From NCBI GenBank assembly GCA_030607235.1, contig JAUWEX010000101.1, positions 1 through 5,469 on the forward strand: DNA of 5,469 bases, read 5' to 3'. The stretch is from Planctomycetota bacterium (lineage in GTDB: Bacteria; Planctomycetota; B129-G9). The position numbers and the translations under genes are program-made. Each line of letters starts with the position of its first letter. Positions within the stretch are counted from its first letter, which is position 1. The notes under the pieces are model-generated. The model saw only the letters and a program-made list of their open reading frames with translations, did no database searches and was not told the DNA's origin. Positions 1 through 5,392 of this stretch are shown piece after piece.

Positions 1-141
1 GAAGACGACACGCGACACGTCGCCGAAAAATACGTCTCCGTTACGCCACTGTGCTACGACATGACGAATTACCGTCTCAAGGAGATTCTCGAAAAAACCG
101 ACGTTGCGCAGGCATTGCAGGAAGAAGAAGGCAAAAAATGA
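1..141 (+). CDS. surE: SurE-like 5'/3'-nucleotidase, C-terminal fragment (5' end outside window)
   Basis: Only the last 46 codons are present, open from base 1 in frame 1 and ending at TGA 139-141. The fragment contains the block YVSVTPLCYDMTNY (about residues 11-24 of the fragment). This matches the conserved C-terminal strand of SurE, where an acidic/Thr segment is followed by (G)YVSVTPL and a D(L/M)T stretch. SurE is a metal-dependent cytoplasmic phosphatase acting on nucleoside 5'- and 3'-monophosphates. Its Asp-rich metal site lies in the N-terminal half and cannot be checked here. The tail after the motif is charged (EEEGKK) and short, as is usual for the family. The gene is followed 60 bp downstream by lysA on the same strand, so co-transcription is possible; I see no terminator between them. 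The family call rests on one short conserved block, so it is good but not certain. Confidence 0.8.
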   Translation, partial: EDDTRHVAEKYVSVTPLCYDMTNYRLKEILEKTDVAQALQEEEGKK

Positions 142-201
142 AATAGGCGGCCCGGTCGTTTTCACCCGCGAGTCGCCGATACAACGGAAAATCAAGACTC
201 A

Positions 202-1473
202 ATGGATTATTTCAATTACAAAAACAACGAATTGTACTGCGAAGACGTACCGGTTTCGGCGATTGCGGCCGAAGCGGGCACGCCTTTGTTTATTTACAGC
301 AAGCACACCATCACCGAACACTTCAACCAGATAAAAAGCGCCTTCGGGGAAATACCGCTGCTGATATGCTACTCTATCAAGGCCAACGGCAACCTCTCGA
401 TACTCAAAGTCCTCAAAGAACTCGGCTCAGGCTTCGACGCGGTCTCCATCGGCGAGATCAAGCGCGCGCTGGCAATCGGCGCCGACCCGCGCAAAATCGT
501 TTTCGCGGGCGTAGGAAAGAGCAACGAGGAAATCGCCTTCGCGCTGGACGCCGGTATCCTTATGTTCAACGTAGAATCGGAGGCGGAGGTCGAAAACATC
601 AACCGCATCGCGCTGCAAAAAGGCACCGTCGCCCGCATCGCCCTGCGGATAAACCCCGACGTAGACCCCAGGACGCATAAATACATCACCACCGGCACAC
701 GCGAAAACAAATTCGGCATCGACATCCAAAGGGCCGAGGACCTGATAGCGCGCCTGCCGGAAATGCCCGGACTCGAACTCAAGGGCCTGCACTGTCATAT
801 CGGCTCGCAGATTACCACGGTCGAGCCTTATGAATCCGCCGCCCACAAACTGATCGAATTGTACGCAAAATGCCAGCAGTCGTATCCGCTCGAATTCCTC
901 AACCTCGGCGGCGGATTCGGCATATTCTACAAGGAATACGAAGCGCGGCCGGTGTCGGATTTCGCCGCGAAAATCGTACCGCTTATCAAGGCCTCGCACT
1001 GCAAACTCATCCTTGAGCCGGGCCGCTATATCGTCGGCAACGCCGGCGTCTTTATCACGCAGACCCAGTACACCAAACGCTCCGGCGCTCACACCTTCGT
1101 AATCTGCGACGGCGGCATGAACGACCTGATCCGCCCCAGTCTCTACCAGGCGTACCACAGGATATGGCCGGTGAAATCGGAAATCGCACTCGGACACGCG
1201 ATCGCACCGGAGAAGCGGATAAAGGCCGATGTCGTCGGGCCGATATGCGAATCAGGCGATTTCCTGGGCAAGGAGCGCGAACTGCCGGCCGTCGAGCGTG
1301 GCGATCTTCTTGCGGTTTTCAGCGCAGGGGCTTACGGTTTTTCGATGAGTTCCAACTACAACTGCCGCCCGCGCAGCGTCGAAATCCTCGTGGACGGGGA
1401 CAAATGGAAATTGATCAGAAAACGCGAAACTTGCGAAAGCATCTTTGCAAACGAGATAGATTTGCTAAAATAG
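202..1473 (+). CDS. lysA: diaminopimelate decarboxylase LysA
   Basis: A 423-residue protein of normal length for LysA, which decarboxylates meso-2,6-diaminopimelate to L-lysine in the cytoplasm with pyridoxal phosphate. It is a fold-type III (alanine-racemase-like) enzyme. Visible landmarks: the PLP Schiff-base lysine in YSIKANGN (Lys60); HCHIGSQ (198-203), whose His stacks on the PLP ring; the phosphate-binding loop LGGGFG (235-240); the substrate-binding EPGR (272-275); CESGD (349-353), with the cysteine and glutamate contributed across the dimer interface; and the AYGF tyrosine (Y378) near the C-terminal beta domain. The N-terminal TPLFIYS segment at 27-33 is typical and supports the ATG at 202. 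The ribosome-binding site is weak: only GGA about a dozen bases upstream. No truncation or missing catalytic residue is seen. Diaminopimelate decarboxylase is favoured over ornithine/arginine or carboxynorspermidine decarboxylases because of CESGD and EPGR. Confidence 0.97.
   Translation: MDYFNYKNNELYCEDVPVSAIAAEAGTPLFIYSKHTITEHFNQIKSAFGEIPLLICYSIKANGNLSILKVLKELGSGFDAVSIGEIKRALAIGADPRKIVFAGVGKSNEEIAFALDAGILMFNVESEAEVENINRIALQKGTVARIALRINPDVDPRTHKYITTGTRENKFGIDIQRAEDLIARLPEMPGLELKGLHCHIGSQITTVEPYESAAHKLIELYAKCQQSYPLEFLNLGGGFGIFYKEYEARPVSDFAAKIVPLIKASHCKLILEPGRYIVGNAGVFITQTQYTKRSGAHTFVICDGGMNDLIRPSLYQAYHRIWPVKSEIALGHAIAPEKRIKADVVGPICESGDFLGKERELPAVERGDLLAVFSAGAYGFSMSSNYNCRPRSVEILVDGDKWKLIRKRETCESIFANEIDLLK
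1444..1471 (+). promoter_or_regulatory. candidate extended -10 promoter for the HEAT/receiver gene and aroC
   Basis: Inside the last codons of lysA, TTTGCA (1444-1449) lies 16 bp upstream of TAAAAT (1466-1471). The latter is preceded by TGC (1463-1465), giving an extended -10 of the TGnTAnAAT type. The -35 box matches the sigma-70 consensus at only 4 of 6 positions. Initiation would fall near 1478, giving a leader of about 35 nt before the ATG at 1514. This is a pattern match by eye in an otherwise GC-rich region, with no other support. Confidence 0.3.
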
Positions 1474-1501
1474 CGCCGAACTTAAATCCTCAACCGATTA
1501 T

Positions 1502-1506
1502 GGGGG
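1502..1506 (+). promoter_or_regulatory. ribosome-binding site of the HEAT/receiver gene
   Basis: A run of five G (GGGGG) ends 7 nt before the ATG at 1514, a good Shine-Dalgarno distance. It is the main reason to take 1514 as the start; the hydrophobic signal sequence that follows immediately agrees with that choice. Confidence 0.6.
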
Positions 1507-1513
1507 TCATTAA

Positions 1514-3781
1514 ATGACAACTCGCATTATTACTATAATCAGCATCGCGTTGGTTATTGCCGTAACAATCGTTCCGTCGCTTACGGCACAGACATCCGCC
1601 CCGGCAGAGAAAATCAGTCCGGAATCGCAAAAAGCAATCGACCTGTTCGACGCCGGCATACGCGCGCTCAACGAGGACAAAAAGGTCGAAGCAATCACCA
1701 ACTTCGACGACATGCTCAAGATACTCACCCCGCAGGTCGCGCTGGACATTCTCGCTGCCAAAGGCCCCGAAGCCTTTGACAGGCTCTTCGAGGAAGGCGG
1801 AGAGTTCGCAAAAATCGCCCGCATCGTCAGCGAGACGGCCTCGCACGAGGTGTTCAAACAAAACACAGACCCCGCCGAGATCAAGAAACTCGTGGAAACT
1901 TTTCTCGACAACGACGCCCAAAAATCAGGCGAGGCGTTCAGGCAACTCAAATACAACGCGGGCGAATTCGCAGTACCACACCTGATAGACAGGTGGCGCA
2001 CCGCCCCCGATATCAAGACCAAAGCCACAATCTCCATCGCGCTGAGGGAAATGGGCTCGCGCATCTCGATGCCGCTGGAGTGCCTGCTGAAAAAACCCGA
2101 CGCGCCGCTTCAACTCGCGATCATCGATGTTTTCAGGGAAACGCGGGAATGGCGCGTTGTGCCGACGCTCAAAGCAATCTCGCTGGACCCCGGTCAACCC
2201 GAGCGCGTCCGCAAGGCCGCAGGCGAAACCGCCGACTCCATCATCGCGGCCACCATCCCGCAAACGCCCGTAGATTCGCTCAGCATCGAGCAACTCTACA
2301 CGATGGTCGCCGAAGATTACCTCGCCCAGCGAACCCGCGGCAGGCGCGCGGTGATACCGTCGTTCGTTCTCGGCGAACACAAAAGGGTCTTCATCTGGAC
2401 CCTCGAAAACGGCACGCCGGTACCGAACGAAATCGCCCCCTGCGCATATAACGAAGAGATGGCGATAAAACTCGCGAGCGCGGCGCTCAAGGCCGACCCC
2501 GGCTATTCGCCGGCCTACGCCATACTCATCGCGGCCCACTTCGCCGAGGTCGCCGAAGGCAACGGCATAATTAGATTTGACATCTTCAACAAGAAAAACC
2601 TCCTGACGGACAACGAAAGATCGCTGATCAAAAGCACGCTGGAAGACACAAAAACGCGCGACGCCTGGATATTCGCCGGCGGCGAAAGCACGTTATTCGA
2701 CGCCCTGGCGATAATCCTGAAGCACAACCGCCGCTTCGCCGCAATGCTCTGCATGGACAAGATCGCGGCCAGTTGCTCGGAAGCCGTTACCGATCACATA
2801 CCGGTCAAGGCCGAACAGATCGGCGAGACCCGGTACTACGGCGCTCCACTCGTCAACGCCCTCGCCGGCGAAACCAAACAGATAGCCTACAAGGCCGCCA
2901 TAACCCTGGCGAAAATCTGCAAAGGATCGCCGTTCCTTCACTCCGACAAAGCCGCATTTTATCTGGTCAACGCGATGCAGGCCGCCGGCACCGTCAACGT
3001 GCTCGTGGTTCACAGGATTCAACAGGCCCGCAACGCAATCCAGGCCACGCTCAAAGCGATGGGATGCGTTACCGACGCAACCGCGGATTACGAGACGGGA
3101 CTGCGCAAGGCCCTGGCCTTCCCCCTGCCCGACATCATCATACTCAGCAGCAATCTCGACAAGGATACGGGCAAGTTCATCGTAGCCCTTCGCGACAACA
3201 ACGTTACCCGCGAAATCCCGATACTGATAGTCAGCACCGATATCGAGCGCGACAAGAACCGGTTCGATTTCGATGCGGTCAAGGGCTTTATCACCGACTA
3301 CACCGACGCCGACCAGATAAAACGACTGGCCGAAGGCCTGAAAAAAACCAACAACTACGAAGAGGACTTCAACGATACGATCGTCCTGGAGGCGGCGGAA
3401 ACCGTCGGCAAACTCGCGCCCACCAACACGATGATCGACATCTCCAAACATGCGGAAGAAATTCTCGCACTCGCAACGAAATCGTCGCGATTCGAGATAC
3501 GCAAAGCCGCCCTGACGGCGCTGGGCAACTGGCACATAACGCAAGCCCTGCCCGCACTGGCCAAAACCCTGGCGGAAGAATCGGTCCCGACCGAGGTCAA
3601 AATCATCGCCGCCCAATCCATCGCCTGCATACTTTCGATGGAAGACGGTGTCAGCGACGAAGTCTTCGGATTGCTCAAACTCGCCCTCAAAAACGGCAAC
3701 GAGCAGGTCAGACTGGCTATCGGCAAAATTTTCTTGCAGGCCACGCTAACCGAAGACCAGAAAAAACAACTGCTTCCGTAA
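1514..3781 (+). CDS. predicted exported HEAT/TPR-like repeat protein with an embedded degenerate CheY-like receiver domain
   Basis: A 755-residue protein of unknown function. Residues 1-25 look like a Sec signal peptide or N-terminal anchor: Arg4, then the hydrophobic run IITIISIALVIAVTIV, then SLTA with likely cleavage after Ala25. Residues 37-130 are helical and TPR-like. Residues 134-245 read as HEAT-like helix pairs (for example the stretches around FAVPHLIDRW and RVVPTLKAISLD). Residues 314-345 resemble one TPR helix pair (ALKADPGYSPAYA). Residues 441-490 are again HEAT-like. Residues 494-611 alternate beta and alpha like a receiver: VNVLVVH, PDIIILSS, IPILIVST and VKGFITDY are strands 1, 3, 4 and 5. 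Residues 650-752 return to HEAT repeats (IRKAALTALGNW, VKIIAAQSIACIL, VRLAIGKIFLQ). The receiver lacks the acidic pair (His500-Arg501 instead), the phosphoacceptor Asp (Ser545) and the Lys (Asp595), so phosphorylation is not expected. Seven cysteines (190, 310, 413, 421, 469, 518, 705) are somewhat unusual for an exported protein. The gene sits between lysA (40 bp gap) and aroC (10 bp gap), with no metabolic link visible. A scaffold or protein-interaction role is inferred from the domains only. Confidence 0.85.
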   Translation: MTTRIITIISIALVIAVTIVPSLTAQTSAPAEKISPESQKAIDLFDAGIRALNEDKKVEAITNFDDMLKILTPQVALDILAAKGPEAFDRLFEEGGEFAKIARIVSETASHEVFKQNTDPAEIKKLVETFLDNDAQKSGEAFRQLKYNAGEFAVPHLIDRWRTAPDIKTKATISIALREMGSRISMPLECLLKKPDAPLQLAIIDVFRETREWRVVPTLKAISLDPGQPERVRKAAGETADSIIAATIPQTPVDSLSIEQLYTMVAEDYLAQRTRGRRAVIPSFVLGEHKRVFIWTLENGTPVPNEIAPCAYNEEMAIKLASAALKADPGYSPAYAILIAAHFAEVAEGNGIIRFDIFNKKNLLTDNERSLIKSTLEDTKTRDAWIFAGGESTLFDALAIILKHNRRFAAMLCMDKIAASCSEAVTDHIPVKAEQIGETRYYGAPLVNALAGETKQIAYKAAITLAKICKGSPFLHSDKAAFYLVNAMQAAGTVNVLVVHRIQQARNAIQATLKAMGCVTDATADYETGLRKALAFPLPDIIILSSNLDKDTGKFIVALRDNNVTREIPILIVSTDIERDKNRFDFDAVKGFITDYTDADQIKRLAEGLKKTNNYEEDFNDTIVLEAAETVGKLAPTNTMIDISKHAEEILALATKSSRFEIRKAALTALGNWHITQALPALAKTLAEESVPTEVKIIAAQSIACILSMEDGVSDEVFGLLKLALKNGNEQVRLAIGKIFLQATLTEDQKKQLLP

Positions 3782-3784
3782 GGG
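3779..3784 (+). promoter_or_regulatory. aroC Shine-Dalgarno overlapping the upstream stop codon
   Basis: TAAGGG combines the TAA stop of the HEAT/receiver gene (3779-3781) with an AGGG Shine-Dalgarno (3781-3784), 7 nt before the aroC ATG at 3792. This arrangement fixes the aroC start and is typical of translationally coupled neighbours on one mRNA. Confidence 0.7.
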
Positions 3785-3791
3785 CGAAACG

Positions 3792-4931
3792 ATGTTGACG
3801 TACCGCACCGCGGGCGAATCCCACGGGAAATATCTCGTAACGACGGTCGAGGGACTGCCGGCGGGATTGGCGTTGCGCGGTGATTTCGCCGACGAGATAC
3901 TCGCCCGGCGGCGTAACTGCATCGGCCGCAGTTCGAGGATGATGATGGAGAGCGACCCCGTGGAAATCGTCTCCGGCGTCCTGAACGGCCGCACTACCGG
4001 CGCACCGCTCACCGTATTGATAGCAAACCGCGACGACCGCTCGGGCGAAAAATTACCGCCGATAAACGTGCCCCGCCCGGGACACGTCGACTTCGCGGCA
4101 ATGGCGAAATATCTCACCGACGACGCACGCGCGGCGGCGGAACGCGCCAGCGCCCGCGAGACGGCGGCCCGTTGCGTTGCCGGCGCGATCGCACAGGGCC
4201 TTTTGCGGCACTTCGGTATCGCAACCGCAGGTTACGTCGTAAAAATCGGCCGCAAATCGCTCGGCAAAGACCTCCCCTCGCTGGACGCCGTCATCGAAAT
4301 GCGAAACAAATCCCGCGCCTATTCCCTCGCGCCCGAAAGCGACGCCGCAATCGAACGATTGATAAAATCAGCCGAGAAAGCCGGCGATTCACTCGGCGGC
4401 GTGGTCGAGGTACGCTGCGAAGGCGTTCCCCCCGGCATTGGCAGCGTAATGCAATGGGACGCCCGGCTGGACGGACGGCTGGCTGCGGCGATAATGGCGA
4501 TCCCGGCGGTAAAAGGCGTTGAGATAGGCGAAGGATTTGCGCTCGCGCTGGCGAAGGGATCGGAAGCCCACGACCCGATTTTGCCGGGCGGGCGACGAAG
4601 CACCAACCGCGCCGGTGGCATCGAGGGCGGGATAAGCAACGGCCAGCCGATTGTCGTTCGCGCCGCCGTAAAGCCGATTCCAACCCTGCGCAACGCCCTG
4701 CCATCAGTGAACGCGAAGACCGGCAAGAAGGCGCCGGCGACCGTGGAACGCGCGGACGTGTGCGCGGTGTCGGCAGTCTCAGTCATCGCCGAAGAGGTCG
4801 TAACGTTCGAAATAGCACGCGCGATGTGCGAGAAATTCGGCGGAGACACGCTGAAGGAAATGACGGGAAATTACAAATCCTACCTGCGCGCACTCAAAAA
4901 GACGCAGGCGGGAACGCCCCGCAGCAAATAG
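3792..4931 (+). CDS. aroC: chorismate synthase AroC
   Basis: A 379-residue protein, normal for the family, that converts 5-enolpyruvylshikimate-3-phosphate to chorismate using reduced FMN; this is the last common step to aromatic amino acids and folates. The start MLTYRTAGESHG is the classic N-terminus, with catalytic His11 in GESHG. The segment GRSSRM (45-50), then VEIVSGVLNGRTTGAPL (57-73), matches the phosphate/FMN-binding region. RPGHVDF (95-101) carries the second catalytic His (His98). ERASARETAARCVAGA (117-132) is family signature 2. GGIEGGISNGQPIVVR (275-290) is the FMN-site block. ERADVCAVSAVSVIAEE (319-335) is signature 3; its Asp322 corresponds to the catalytic Asp, but the residue between Arg and Asp is Ala where Ser, His or Phe is usual. 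No flavin-reductase extension is present, so it is a monofunctional type that needs reduced FMN supplied. The start lies 10 bp after the HEAT/receiver gene. The last ~10 residues (TQAGTPRSK) end directly against the repeat region. Confidence 0.97.
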   Translation: MLTYRTAGESHGKYLVTTVEGLPAGLALRGDFADEILARRRNCIGRSSRMMMESDPVEIVSGVLNGRTTGAPLTVLIANRDDRSGEKLPPINVPRPGHVDFAAMAKYLTDDARAAAERASARETAARCVAGAIAQGLLRHFGIATAGYVVKIGRKSLGKDLPSLDAVIEMRNKSRAYSLAPESDAAIERLIKSAEKAGDSLGGVVEVRCEGVPPGIGSVMQWDARLDGRLAAAIMAIPAVKGVEIGEGFALALAKGSEAHDPILPGGRRSTNRAGGIEGGISNGQPIVVRAAVKPIPTLRNALPSVNAKTGKKAPATVERADVCAVSAVSVIAEEVVTFEIARAMCEKFGGDTLKEMTGNYKSYLRALKKTQAGTPRSK

Positions 4932-5027
4932 GGAAGCAGCCACTTATTCCAATACTCGCGCCCTGCTTTTTGCCTGACGGCAAAAAGAGGCCGGGCGCTG
5001 GCGCTTACTAACAAATCTTGTGCGCGG
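4932..5027 (-). repeat. repeat unit 0 (inverted copy, leader type A, stem type Y)
   Basis: Read on the minus strand it starts with leader CCGCGCACAAGATTTG (5027-5012). A diverged core follows, then a hairpin with stem arms CTTTTTGCC and GGCAAAAAG (4979-4987 and 4966-4974) around a 4-nt loop, then the tail GCGAGTATTGGAATAAGTGG. Bases 4953-4997 are the reverse complement of 5281-5325 with only 3 differences in 45, all transitions. The tail still aligns loosely with 5165-5183 of unit 1, so homology reaches almost to the aroC stop at 4929-4931. Confidence 0.75.
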
Positions 5028-5044
5028 TTTCGCGATGTGATTTC

Positions 5045-5064
5045 GCAGGCAGGCGGGGACGCCT
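5045..5064. other. CAGG-rich linker with a small GGGA-loop hairpin
   Basis: GCAGGCAGG (5045-5053) is complementary to the CCTG array at 5206-5223, so the two could pair and enclose unit 1. Overlapping it, AGGCG-GGGA-CGCCT (5051-5064) forms a 5-bp stem closed by a GGGA (GNRA-type) loop. On the minus strand the same bases read CCTGCCTGC at the head of unit 0, matching what precedes unit 2. Seen directly; any function is unknown. Confidence 0.5.
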
Positions 5065-5065
5065 C

Positions 5066-5193
5066 GCCATCCGACTTGAGACTTTTCAACACAGCAAGAT
5101 TGCAAAATTTGTCAGCGGGTGGAAGCGAAGCGCCTCTGTCGCCGAGGGGCGACAGACAGCGAGCGAGTATCGGAGAATGTGGGTTCTGCCCAC
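5066..5193 (+). repeat. repeat unit 1 (leader type B, stem type X)
   Basis: The leader GCCATCCGACTTGAGACTTT begins at 5066. The 62-bp leader plus core (5066-5127) matches unit 2 (5221-5282) at 53 of 62 positions with no gaps. It is followed by hairpin X: TCTGTCGCC (5135-5143), loop GAGG, GGCGACAGA (5148-5156), a perfect 9-bp stem. A second small hairpin GTGGG-TTCTG-CCCAC lies at 5179-5193. Bases 5113-5165 are identical over 53 nt to 5410-5462 in unit 3. Confidence 0.85.
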
Positions 5194-5205
5194 TTGGCAG
5201 CAGGC

Positions 5206-5223
5206 CCTGCCTGCCTGCCTGCC
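5206..5223. repeat. CCTG tetranucleotide microsatellite
   Basis: Four tandem CCTG units (5206-5221) followed by CC, immediately before and overlapping the first bases of unit 2. The array is short and perfect. Its complement, two CAGG units, precedes unit 1 at 5046-5053. Confidence 0.8.
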
Positions 5224-5325
5224 ATCCGACTTGAGACTTTTCACCACAGCAAACTTGCCCAAATCGTCAGCAAGTGGAAGCGTCCGGCTTCTTTTTGCCG
5301 TCAGGCAAAAAGCAGGGCGCGGGTA
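5221..5325 (+). repeat. repeat unit 2 (leader type B, stem type Y)
   Basis: It has the same leader and core as unit 1, offset by 155 bp, but carries hairpin Y: CTTTTTGCC (5291-5299), loop GTCA, GGCAAAAAG (5304-5312). The 13 bases after the stem (5313-5325) match the equivalent bases of unit 1 at 10 positions, so the flanks are homologous while the stem differs. Bases 5281-5325 are near-identical, inverted, to 4953-4997 in unit 0. Confidence 0.85.
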
Positions 5326-5392
5326 AGTGCGCCCAGTTAACAGGTCTGTAACGCTGTGGAGCACTGGTCTGAATTAAAATCGCCCTTGCACT

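Noticed and set aside
142..201. Promoter or riboswitch in front of lysA (for example a lysine riboswitch)
   Set aside because: The gap is only 60 bp, far too short for a lysine riboswitch, and has no convincing -35/-10 pair or terminator-like hairpin.
427..1197. 256-codon minus-strand open frame inside lysA
   Set aside because: It is antisense to conserved LysA motifs that fix the plus-strand frame, and its composition is typical of a shadow frame.
2693..3616. 307-codon open frame on the minus strand inside the HEAT/receiver gene
   Set aside because: It is antisense to a well-supported gene, rich in Gly, Asp and Val as expected from the complement of GC-rich codons, and has no recognisable motif.
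2773..3798. 341-codon plus-strand open frame overlapping the HEAT/receiver gene
   Set aside because: It is extremely Arg/Gln-rich with no fold signal and lies one frame off a gene with clear repeats; a shadow frame.
4966..4987. Intrinsic terminator for aroC
   Set aside because: The hairpin is perfect, but its stem is mostly A-T and it is followed by AGGCCGGG with no T-tract. The same hairpin recurs in unit 2, so it belongs to the repeat family.
5018..5364. Open frames of 65-102 codons on both strands across the repeat region
   Set aside because: They run through homologous repeat units in different frames, encode hairpin sequence, have no clear ribosome-binding site and show no domain. The repeats explain them better than coding does.
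5359..5373. tRNA fragment: GAGCACTGGTCTGAA resembles the D-arm/anticodon 5' side of a tRNA
   Set aside because: There is no matching 3' anticodon arm, T-arm or acceptor stem around it. The match is too short to call a tRNA remnant or attachment site.
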